Assembly (NCBI GenBank): GCA_019694435.1
Contig: JAIBBZ010000004.1
Span: 205,224-269,223, forward strand
Reading direction: 5' to 3'
From: Pirellulales bacterium
Lineage (GTDB): Bacteria; Planctomycetota; Planctomycetia; Pirellulales; JAEUIK01
DNA length: 64,000 bases
The translations under genes were made by a program, and so were the position numbers. The notes below the pieces were generated by a model. The model made no database searches, was not told where the DNA came from, and was given only the letters and a program-made list of their open reading frames with translations. Positions 8,611 to 16,673 of this stretch are shown piece by piece. How positions within the stretch are numbered: the first letter of the stretch is position 1; each line of letters begins with the position of its first letter.

Positions 8611-11600
8611 CTACTCTACCAGCTCGACGGGCGTCGGCGACTCGGAATGCGCGTGCTTCCACCCTCCGCCGTGCACGAACTGCTGCCAGCCCCATTTCAG
8701 CCAGCGCAGCAAGGCCGCCGTCAGCCAGAGAGCCCACGCCAGCATCGCATATCGATAGAACCACACGGAGATTGAGACCACGTAAGGTTCGGGCAAGTTC
8801 AGTCCGCTGCGCGGCTCGAACCACTGCAACCGCGAGCGCAAGGAATCGTTGCCCACGATGAACATTTCCGGCTGGCCGAGCAGTCCTTTGCTCGCCACCA
8901 CGACAAGGACGCCCAACGCGACAAAGGTCAACAACACCAGCCCTGTTTGCAGCAGGTTGAACCTGACCTTCGGTATCTGTTCCGGGGCTTGTTTGCCGCG
9001 CCATGCCAACAGGAACAGCCAACCGACGACGATCATCGCCGCCACGATATTGACTTGAGTCAAGCCGATCGCCAACAGCACCCACTCGATGCGACGCAGC
9101 GGCGTCAGGGCGGCGCTTCCCAAGGCCAGCGCGGCCAGGATGGCCACGGCCAGCACGACCCAAAAGCGTACGGCCGGTCCGCGCTGCGGCCCTTGAGCCC
9201 AGAGCACCCACCGGCTATCCGGCACGTTCATCACGGTGGTGATGTTGGCCCCCTCGACCGGTAGGGCAACCTTGTCGGCCTGGGCAACGGTGTCCAACGG
9301 CGTGGCCGTCCGCCAGGCGAGGGCGACCACTTGCTTGCCAAAGTGCGCCGGCACCAGCAGCTTCTCGCCTTCGCGCCGCACCGGTAATTCGCGGTCGTCG
9401 AGCGTGAGCGACGTGATCTCGGCCTGCGGTGAGAGCACGATCGCGAATTCGCTCCCCAGGCTGCATTCCAGCTCGAGTCGCAGGTTGTTGTTGCGTTGTC
9501 GGTCCCCCAGCGAGATCTCGTGCTGAACACTCTGCACGGTGACCGTGGCGCCGCTGACCGCTTGCGGCTGCTTGAACGACAAAGTCACTTCTTCGCCCGG
9601 CCAAGGCTGCCAGGTTGGAATTAGTTGCTGCTGATTCGAATCGAATACGGGGACCAAACCCGCCAGCGAGACGTCCCAAACCGGCGAGGCGACCAGTTGC
9701 CATTGCTCCACCCATTGCTCGTTGTTCTGCGCGCTGAGCCGGATGCTCGGCGCGTTCGCGAGCTCGCTGTCCCAGGCAAAACTCGTCTCCCCGGCCGCGA
9801 GTCTTACTTCGATCTGCCCGCTCTGCTCGACCAGGTTCGACGTGAGCACACTTTCGCCAGGCAGCAGGGGCAACTTCAACGAGATCGCCTTGGCCGGCGA
9901 CGAAAGCCGCGTCACCGTATTGTGGACTCGCCAGACGAGGCCGATCTCGAGCTGCCGCTGCACGGCAACGATCGGGTGAAAGTCTTTCCGGTCGTAGGCC
10001 GCCTGGCTCGCGGCGGCCTGCTGCTTCTTCGCGAAGAACACCTGCTTCTCCGGAACGCCATTGGCACCCACGCCCGTCACATTCCAATCGGGTGCGTCGA
10101 CGGTCACCTGGCGAGGCGTGAGCAGGAACGTCCATTCCCATTCGCTGCTTTCGGCCAGCAGCCCCTCGACCACGACCTTGTGCACTCCCTGGGGCACGAT
10201 CGCCCACAGGTATCCCTCGCGGCGCGAAACGGCCACTTCGCGCGGTTCGCCGTCGATCTTCACGGACAGCGGCGACCACGTGGGCAGCCCGCCAGGGAGT
10301 GGGACCGCGACGTCGAACGCCGTGTGGATTTCCGCGTCGAGCTTGAGCCGTCCGTCGCGAACTTGCAGCGTCGCCGCGGCAATCTCGGCGGCGTGAGGAT
10401 AAGCGTCGGACGTTGCCAGCAATCGTTCACGCAGCGCATTGAGCAGTTGCGCATCGGGGATCGGGCCCAGCGGCTTGTTCGGTTCTTGGGCCTGGCACAG
10501 GCCAGGCGATAAGCCAATCGCCAGCAGCATGGCGGCGGCAGCGGCGCGCTTCGAGAACCAACCGAAGATGCCGCCGAGCCGGAAGGTCCGGCTCCCAGGT
10601 ACGCTCAACAAGATCGCCACCAGCGCCAACAAGAGCGCGATTCTCACGGCGGTGAGCACTCGACGCCAGAACAGCGAGATCAGGATGGGCTGGATGCGCT
10701 GATCCGCCGTCACGGGGCCATTCCATTGGCAGTAGACCTGGTTCCATGTCCAACCGGGTTCCGCGGGTCCCGTTTGGATCTTCGACGTCGACACGTATTT
10801 CAAATTCTCTTTGATGGCGTCGTTCTGCATGCGCGAAGCGTACGCTTCCTGACCAGCTTCCTGTGTCGCGCTGCCGATTTCGTTGACCGCCGCTTGAAAG
10901 TCGGTCTGGAACGACGGGAAGAACATGCGCTGGCTATAGGGCGTACCGGGACGTTCCAGTTGGGGGTAAATCGCCGTCTGCACTTGCTGCGCAAGAAACG
11001 GAACCAGGCACACCGCCAAGAGTAGCAGCGCGGCGTACTTCCAGGCCGTGACGAACCGTAGCGCGAAGCCCGCGGGGATAACCCGTAGGAGTGCCAGCGG
11101 CAGCAACAAGAACAGCCAGGTGTAGCGCGGGGCTCCCGGCTCGTGATAGGCCAACCCCAGCGCCAGCAATGCCACGAGTCCTGCTCGAACGCCCCAGAGC
11201 CGCAGCAGCGCCATCGCAAAGATCAAGAGCACGAACAAGTCGAGCAAAGTCCAAGCGTTCAGCCAGTCTCCCTCGACGTGGTCGGCTCCCAAGACGGCCA
11301 GCGCCCGCCATCCGGGCGGCAGGGCCAACGTGAGTTGCAGCGAATCGGCCGCCGTATTCCAGCCGGTTGCCGACAGTTCGCGCGCTTGCGGAGTGCGGCC
11401 AATCGCTTCCATCTGCAGGTTGCGGTTGCGGATTTCGACGCCATGGGTGCCCGTCTGCGGATTCGCCGTGACGAGTTGCCCTTCGCCATCGATGCGTACG
11501 GCGCCCAATTCAACTCCCGGGGCGACGTCCAGTCGCCAGATCTGTTGCAGCTGCCCACTGATCGTGTCGCGATAGGTGAATCCGCGCCCGTCGTCGTCGA

Positions 11601-12669
11601 GCCAGAAGCGACGCTCGATGCTTAGCCCCGGGGGATGCAACGAGCCCATGCCGCGCATTTTTTCGACCAACTGGAATGGCGTGTTCGTTTGCCACTCGTA
11701 CACGGGCAACGCGCGCCATTCCTCAGGAAACGTGGTTTGCATCACGTCGACGGCCTGAATGCCGGCAATTTCGGCCGAACGGATCGAAGACTGGGCCTTC
11801 CAGCCGATCAATTCCATCTCGGTAATGGGTTCGGCCCCGGGGGGAAAGCGGAATTCCGCCAGATCGGTCGTGCGAAAGGCGTCGATGGCAATCGTCCAGT
11901 TGCCCGCGCGCACCTGGGCCTTGACGCGCCCTTCCTGGTCGATCGCCACCGGGAGCGGACTTTCGACGAACGAAAGCTGCCAACCCTCGGGCAGGATCCA
12001 ACCGAGCGTTTCTTCACGGCTCTTGCCGGAGACCGCCAGCTCGATCCGAGTCCGCAGCCAGATCGGTACTCCATCCTCGATGACGCGATAGACGCGTGGC
12101 GCGAGGAAGTCCTTCTCCTCGGCTTCGGCGCGCTGGCGCTTCAGCCAGACGTCGCCGTTGGCATCCCAGTTGGGAAGCTCGATGGCCTGGCCCTCGACGA
12201 CCAGCGACAAGATGCCCACTTCCGGCGGCAGCGCGATGCGTTGCGGCATTTCCTGCCACTGGAACTCACCGGAAAGCTGTGTTTGACCGGCGGCGAGACG
12301 CACAAAGGGTTTTCCCTCGCGCTCTAAGACGGCGACCGGCTTGCCATCTGCGAGGACGTTCAAGGGCCACGTCTCGGGGCTTCCCGGCAACGGCACCCAA
12401 CTCTCTGCGAAGACGTTGACCGCGATGGACCACGTGGCCTTGTTGGGCTCGACGGTCAGCGACAATCGCGACGGCCAATTGCAGATCCGTTGCTCGGCGC
12501 TATTGAACAGGGTTGGACAAGCGAGGTCCTTGTTGGGCCAGGTGACCCACGCCTGCCAGGGCTGGAGCACGTCGGGAATATCAAGCTCGTCGGCCTGCGC
12601 AACTCCCATTACCGACAGAATCGCGCAACACAGCGCGGCGCTTCTTGACAGTCTTGTTGTCCGCAACAT
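8611..12669 (-). CDS. Large exported multi-pass membrane protein, family unknown
   Basis: A 1352-residue protein that I cannot assign. It opens with a signal peptide (residues 1-26, ending GVAQA) and a long beta-rich extracytoplasmic region to about residue 490. Next come membrane helices (LLDLFVLLIFAMALLRLWGV onward, then WKYAALLLLAVCLVPFL), a loop, more helices around residues 720-770 and a second beta-rich region. The C-terminal membrane bundle contains FWVVLAVAILAALALGSAA and WVLLAIGLTQVNIVAAMIVV. The ATG at 12669 is chosen for the AGGAG ribosome site and signal peptide; the frame is open further upstream. It is the last gene of a same-strand run beginning with an ECF sigma factor, but a 355-bp gap precedes it, so co-transcription is uncertain. 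The alternating beta-domain/membrane layout suggests a cell-envelope role. Confidence 0.8.
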   Translation of the reverse strand: MLRTTRLSRSAALCCAILSVMGVAQADELDIPDVLQPWQAWVTWPNKDLACPTLFNSAEQRICNWPSRLSLTVEPNKATWSIAVNVFAESWVPLPGSPETWPLNVLADGKPVAVLEREGKPFVRLAAGQTQLSGEFQWQEMPQRIALPPEVGILSLVVEGQAIELPNWDANGDVWLKRQRAEAEEKDFLAPRVYRVIEDGVPIWLRTRIELAVSGKSREETLGWILPEGWQLSFVESPLPVAIDQEGRVKAQVRAGNWTIAIDAFRTTDLAEFRFPPGAEPITEMELIGWKAQSSIRSAEIAGIQAVDVMQTTFPEEWRALPVYEWQTNTPFQLVEKMRGMGSLHPPGLSIERRFWLDDDGRGFTYRDTISGQLQQIWRLDVAPGVELGAVRIDGEGQLVTANPQTGTHGVEIRNRNLQMEAIGRTPQARELSATGWNTAADSLQLTLALPPGWRALAVLGADHVEGDWLNAWTLLDLFVLLIFAMALLRLWGVRAGLVALLALGLAYHEPGAPRYTWLFLLLPLALLRVIPAGFALRFVTAWKYAALLLLAVCLVPFLAQQVQTAIYPQLERPGTPYSQRMFFPSFQTDFQAAVNEIGSATQEAGQEAYASRMQNDAIKENLKYVSTSKIQTGPAEPGWTWNQVYCQWNGPVTADQRIQPILISLFWRRVLTAVRIALLLALVAILLSVPGSRTFRLGGIFGWFSKRAAAAAMLLAIGLSPGLCQAQEPNKPLGPIPDAQLLNALRERLLATSDAYPHAAEIAAATLQVRDGRLKLDAEIHTAFDVAVPLPGGLPTWSPLSVKIDGEPREVAVSRREGYLWAIVPQGVHKVVVEGLLAESSEWEWTFLLTPRQVTVDAPDWNVTGVGANGVPEKQVFFAKKQQAAASQAAYDRKDFHPIVAVQRQLEIGLVWRVHNTVTRLSSPAKAISLKLPLLPGESVLTSNLVEQSGQIEVRLAAGETSFAWDSELANAPSIRLSAQNNEQWVEQWQLVASPVWDVSLAGLVPVFDSNQQQLIPTWQPWPGEEVTLSFKQPQAVSGATVTVQSVQHEISLGDRQRNNNLRLELECSLGSEFAIVLSPQAEITSLTLDDRELPVRREGEKLLVPAHFGKQVVALAWRTATPLDTVAQADKVALPVEGANITTVMNVPDSRWVLWAQGPQRGPAVRFWVVLAVAILAALALGSAALTPLRRIEWVLLAIGLTQVNIVAAMIVVGWLFLLAWRGKQAPEQIPKVRFNLLQTGLVLLTFVALGVLVVVASKGLLGQPEMFIVGNDSLRSRLQWFEPRSGLNLPEPYVVSISVWFYRYAMLAWALWLTAALLRWLKWGWQQFVHGGGWKHAHSESPTPVELVE

Positions 12670-13024
12670 GGCCGACTCCTCTTGCTTGCCATCTAGAGCA
12701 TAGCCCACCAGTGGGGAGGCGACATCGCGACGGACCGCCCTCATCGGCCCACGTACAACTCGCACGCAATTACTGCGAGTTGATTTACCGCTGCAGAACG
12801 CGTCCGGGGCACCCGGCGGAGAAGCTGTCGGCCGTGGTCCAAAATCGCAAGTCTGTCACTTTCGATTCGGACCGATTCTCGGCGGGCAGGTCGTACTTGC
12901 TAGCAAGGACTCGGTGCCCCGACGCGATTGCAGGAACGGCGCAAACCACGGACCGGTCGCCGGCAAGATTCCGGTGGTCTGCCACGAGGTGCCGCGGCCA
13001 CCGGTGCCCCGGGCGACATCCGGT
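12670..13024. repeat. Intergenic region carrying degenerate repeat, copy A
   Basis: 355 non-coding bases between two minus-strand genes. The part from about 12851 to 12920 resembles 31826-31900: both contain CGGACCGATTCT, a nearby GGCAGG and then GGACTCG, with roughly three quarters identity over the first 40 bases judged by eye. A small hairpin (AACTCGCA 12757-12764, TGCGAGTT 12774-12781) lies nearer the downstream gene. No gene seen. Confidence 0.45.
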
Positions 13025-14209
13025 TTATTCGTCGTCGATCAGGGCCCGAACGAATTTCAGCTCTTCGATCATGAGCGCTGTCTGTTCGCTCGCCGTGAGT
13101 GTCTTGCCCAAGATCAAGTTGGTTGCTTCCTGATTGCTGCCTTCGAGCGCGGCGAGCTGCGTTTCGAGCGCCTGCTCGGCCCTGGTCGCCGCGGACTGGT
13201 CGAGGTAGTACCAGACCATCAGGTTGAAGACCTTGTAATAGGCGTCGCGATCGGTGGCCTTGGCTGGCGTGGCCAATTCCAGGTTGTTGCGCTGCAGATA
13301 GGCCAGCAGCGCCTCGACGTTGCCCGACTTGAACGTCTCCGCCGGCAAGACCTCGGTCGATCCGCCCGCCGAGATGAGCTGGTAGACGGTGCAGATCAGC
13401 TTTTCAATGTGCCGTTGGCCGTCGCAAATCTGGCGATATTTCAGGCCCTGATCGATGCCTGGCTCGCGCGGAGCCTTGGCCCAGGCGCGGCGGTATTCGC
13501 TGAACGCGGCATTCAGCGCTGCCACTGATCGGCGCAGCTCGGCATCGAGCTCGGGCGAGACGCCGCGGCCGGAGCCGAGTTCGACGAGCAACTTGGCGCG
13601 CGCTGCCTCGATCGCCGCGCGGTGTTCCTGCCACGGCTCGTCGCGCAATTCCACGGGCCAATCAACGTCGATCGGCGGCTCGTTGAATCGTCCTACCGCC
13701 TTCGGACCGAGCGTCTTCGTCTGGTGCGACAGCTTGGCCACCACGTCCTCAGGGATTTCCGTCTGCGTGTGCGCGGAAAGCGGCACGGCATAGTCGGGAT
13801 TGGCCCGGCGATTGAGCTCGTTCTGATAAGCCGCCGGTCCGATCTGGGCGAGCAAGGCGTTCAGCGCCCGGCCCGATTCGATTGCCCCGCGGTTCTTTTC
13901 CGGAAACTGCAAGAGCTGAAAAATCTCGTTTTCGCGGTGCTTTTGCCATTGCTCGACGATGCGGGCCACGGCCCGTGGCTTGTCGATCTCGTCGCGTTCG
14001 GCCAGTTGGAACTGCACCTGGGTCCACTGGCGCACCTCGTCCAGGCGTGCGCGGATCGCGGCCATCTTCGCTTCGTTGTCCTGGCGCAGCCTCTCTGCGG
14101 CCTCGATCCGCTTGGCATTCAGCGCGGCCTCGAGGTCATCGGCCGCCACCGGTAGAGATTGCCAGGTGCCCAGCAACAGTCCAGCCCAGAGCAAGACACG
14201 CAACTTCAA
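13025..14209 (-). CDS. Secreted coiled-coil protein of unknown function
   Basis: A 394-residue protein without a family I recognise. A signal peptide (LRVLLWAGLLLGTWQSLPVAA) is followed by a long charged, helical, Ala/Glu/Arg-rich stretch (residues ~25-110) that looks like coiled coil, and a helical remainder. The start is a TTG at 14209: it has an AGGAG site nine bases upstream and puts the signal sequence at the N-terminus, whereas the upstream in-frame ATG would run back into the preceding gene. It lies 23 bp after the FHA/protease-like gene, so it is probably co-transcribed with the kinase-FHA locus and acts outside the cytoplasmic membrane. Confidence 0.75.
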   Translation of the reverse strand: MKLRVLLWAGLLLGTWQSLPVAADDLEAALNAKRIEAAERLRQDNEAKMAAIRARLDEVRQWTQVQFQLAERDEIDKPRAVARIVEQWQKHRENEIFQLLQFPEKNRGAIESGRALNALLAQIGPAAYQNELNRRANPDYAVPLSAHTQTEIPEDVVAKLSHQTKTLGPKAVGRFNEPPIDVDWPVELRDEPWQEHRAAIEAARAKLLVELGSGRGVSPELDAELRRSVAALNAAFSEYRRAWAKAPREPGIDQGLKYRQICDGQRHIEKLICTVYQLISAGGSTEVLPAETFKSGNVEALLAYLQRNNLELATPAKATDRDAYYKVFNLMVWYYLDQSAATRAEQALETQLAALEGSNQEATNLILGKTLTASEQTALMIEELKFVRALIDDE

Positions 14210-14232
14210 GTTTGTGACTCCTATTTCGGAGA

Positions 14233-15738
14233 TCAATGCGATTCGTTTGGCGACGCCAGCAGTTCCTGCAGACAATTCACCGGGACCACGATCACCGTCT
14301 CTCCGGCGGACTGAACGCAGCCCACCACGCGGCAGGAGGCGTCGAAAACGGGGGCCCCCACGACGTTAGCGACGGGCCCTTCGGCGATCGGCGCAGTCGC
14401 CCGGCAATGCAGGCGGCGCGGGGCATCAGACGAATCGCGATCCACCCGTTCGACGGTCTGGCGAATCACTACGTACTCGATCGAAGCCGGATCGTCCTTC
14501 CGCGACGGCTGACCGGCCAGCAGCGAAAGCTTCGTGCCGCGCGTCAGGCCCGAGATGTCCGTCGCGACTTCGCATGCACCCTCCAGCTCGGATTCGAGCG
14601 TGACGCGCGCAAAGCCATCCTTGGCATCGGACATCGTTCGGTAGCCAAGTACGGCCCAGTGCGAGTGAGGACCGAAGAACGCAAGTGTCGCTTCAACCTT
14701 CCCATCCTCTTTAGCAGCGGCGTCGAGCTCCTGCAGCCTCTCCGCGGGACAGATCACTTCTCGGGACGCGCACGCCCAACCTTGGATCTTCACCTCGGAG
14801 AGTAACGGCGAGACGCCACCAACCTGGGCGCCCAACAGCACGACGGCCGGGGCATGCTTGAGCACGGCCGCATCGTCGGGCCATTGCGACAGTACGACCG
14901 GCGGCGGCAAAGACGCCGCGGATGAAGGACTCGCGGGTGCCGGACTCACCTTCGGCGCCGCTGTGCCGCCAGGCCCCGGCGATGCAGGTGGCACGCCGTC
15001 GGTGCTCGACCGCGACATCGCGGCCATTCCCAAGATCAGCAGGGTGCAAACCACGCTGCCGGCAATGCCAGTCAACCAAGAGATCGGCGAGCGAAAGCGG
15101 CTGTGGACATCGTCGTGGTTCGGGGGCGCGGGTACCTGGATCGTGGGTGCCCGGGGAACGGCTGCGTCGCGCGCGGCCGCATCGAGTGCTGCCGAAAGGG
15201 CAGCCGGCGGCGAGGCCTCGAGCATCGTCGCCGCGCGCACCGGCTCGGGCGGCAAGGCAGCCAACAACTGTGCGGCGCTGAGCCGATGCGTCCCTAGAAA
15301 GACCTGGTCAGTGGCTGCCAAGGGGGCGCGGGCAATCTTGTTCGCCAGATCGTTGATCGCGGTCCCATTGGTCGAGCCCAGATCGACCAGAAAGACGCGC
15401 CCGCCGATGCGCTCCACGCGAGCATGGCGCGCAGAAACCATTTCCAAGGCAATGACCACGTCGTTCGAGGCGTCGCGCCCGACGGTGATCGACTGGCTCG
15501 CCACGGGCCAGGGCAGAGGCACATTCTGCCCGAGCGTCACGGCGTCGCCCCGGCGCACGAGGCATGGGCCCGTTATGCGCTGCCCCGCTACGAAGGTCCC
15601 ATTGCGCGAGTCGAGATCCTCGAGCAGGAACGCCTGGCCGCGCTCGGTCAGGCGGCAGTGCCGGCCCGAGACGATCGGCAGATCGACCTGCAGGTCGCAG
15701 TCGGGGAGGCTGCCGATGATCCAACTCCGCTCGCTCAT
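14233..15738 (-). CDS. Double-FHA membrane protein with degenerate trypsin-like domain
   Basis: A 501-residue signalling protein. Two FHA phosphothreonine-binding domains occupy about residues 1-70 (SGRHCRL, DSRNGTF) and 80-155 (VGRDASNDVVI, SARHARV, GSTNGTA). An Ala/Pro-rich linker leads to one membrane segment (LTGIAGSVVCTLLILGMAAM, about residues 225-245). The extracytoplasmic part from ~290 on resembles a serine-protease fold, ending with GPVANVVGAPVFDASCRVVGCV where active enzymes have G(N/D)SGGPVF. The catalytic Ser is replaced by Val, so proteolysis is unlikely. Cytoplasmic FHA domains would read Thr phosphorylation made by the two kinases encoded just upstream. It starts nine bases after the stop of the other FHA gene. 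Confidence 0.85.
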   Translation of the reverse strand: MSERSWIIGSLPDCDLQVDLPIVSGRHCRLTERGQAFLLEDLDSRNGTFVAGQRITGPCLVRRGDAVTLGQNVPLPWPVASQSITVGRDASNDVVIALEMVSARHARVERIGGRVFLVDLGSTNGTAINDLANKIARAPLAATDQVFLGTHRLSAAQLLAALPPEPVRAATMLEASPPAALSAALDAAARDAAVPRAPTIQVPAPPNHDDVHSRFRSPISWLTGIAGSVVCTLLILGMAAMSRSSTDGVPPASPGPGGTAAPKVSPAPASPSSAASLPPPVVLSQWPDDAAVLKHAPAVVLLGAQVGGVSPLLSEVKIQGWACASREVICPAERLQELDAAAKEDGKVEATLAFFGPHSHWAVLGYRTMSDAKDGFARVTLESELEGACEVATDISGLTRGTKLSLLAGQPSRKDDPASIEYVVIRQTVERVDRDSSDAPRRLHCRATAPIAEGPVANVVGAPVFDASCRVVGCVQSAGETVIVVPVNCLQELLASPNESH

Positions 15739-15747
15739 TGCGTCCTC

Positions 15748-16602
15748 TCAATTGCCCAGTACACGCACGAGGAACCGTTGTTCGCCGAGCAGAAAATGGC
15801 ACGAGCGCTCGACGCGAATTCGCTCGACGCGCAGCCAGACGCCATTCGGTGAGCGGTTGTTCTCGATGAACCACCGGCCCGTGTCGTCGCGCGCGATCCG
15901 CGCGTGGCGCGCGCTGGCGAACGGATCGTCGGGCAGCGTGAGCTGGCAGTGCTGCGCGTCCTTGCCGATCCAGATCTCGTCGGCGGTGATCACGTGGCGC
16001 GGGCCTTGGCCCTCGTGGTCGAGTTCGACCAAGGTCGGCGCCAGATGCAGGCTCGCGCCGCTGGACCAGGGGCGCGTCGTCTGGTCGACGCGAGCCGGTT
16101 TGCCCGGTTCGTCCGGCGGCGGATTGTCGAACCGCAGCCGCGTGCGGCCGATCAGGAATTGCTGGCCGTGCTGCAGCAGGGAATGTCCGACGCGGACATA
16201 GGTGCCGTTGGTGCTGCCGAGGTCCACCAGGTACCAGCGCGATTTGCCAGCGTGCAATTCGCGTCGCAGAGCGGCGTGCCGGCCGGAAATTTGGGAATCG
16301 TGCGGCACCAGTAGATCGCCCGTCGCGCGGCCGATCACGAATTCTTCCTGCCGAATCCGCACCTGCTGGCCGTCCGCGCTGCCGTCGTCGAACACCGTCA
16401 GCACCGCCATGCTGGGCCGCTCGGTCGGATGGAACAACGGCGGCGCATCGTCGGCCGGCGCGGGGGCCTTGGCGGCGGCCCGCGCCGGTGCCAAATCGGG
16501 CGACGGCGAAACAAGCGCCTGGGGACTCTCCTGGGCTCGGTATTTCAGCAGTGCCCGCTGCACATCTTCGTCGGTTTCGAGCCGGGTACCTTGTTGCGCC
16601 AT
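15748..16602 (-). CDS. Double-FHA-domain protein
   Basis: A 284-residue soluble protein with two FHA domains: about residues 85-160 (FVIGRATGDLLVPHDSQISG, RHAALRRE, DLGSTNGTYV) and about 190-270 (IWIGKDAQHCQL, SARHARI, NRSPNGVW). The first retains the Arg, Ser-x-x-His and Asn residues used to bind phosphothreonine; the second is slightly divergent (SPNG). The N-terminal ~80 residues are Ala/Pro-rich linker and may carry the phosphorylated site. ATG at 16602 begins MAQQGTRLE; no strong ribosome site is visible, so the start is moderately sure. It sits between the giant kinase (71 bp upstream) and the second FHA gene (9 bp downstream), as expected for a kinase readout partner. Confidence 0.85.
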   Translation of the reverse strand: MAQQGTRLETDEDVQRALLKYRAQESPQALVSPSPDLAPARAAAKAPAPADDAPPLFHPTERPSMAVLTVFDDGSADGQQVRIRQEEFVIGRATGDLLVPHDSQISGRHAALRRELHAGKSRWYLVDLGSTNGTYVRVGHSLLQHGQQFLIGRTRLRFDNPPPDEPGKPARVDQTTRPWSSGASLHLAPTLVELDHEGQGPRHVITADEIWIGKDAQHCQLTLPDDPFASARHARIARDDTGRWFIENNRSPNGVWLRVERIRVERSCHFLLGEQRFLVRVLGN

Positions 16603-16673
16603 GGATGCAATTCGATGGGTCTGAGAGGACTTGGGTTGCGAATGACGACAGTTCCAGGCGGAAACGGGACGCT

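Noticed and set aside
12757..12781. Hairpin AACTCGCA/TGCGAGTT as terminator of the coiled-coil protein gene
   Set aside because: No T-run follows on the minus strand and the stem is only eight pairs.
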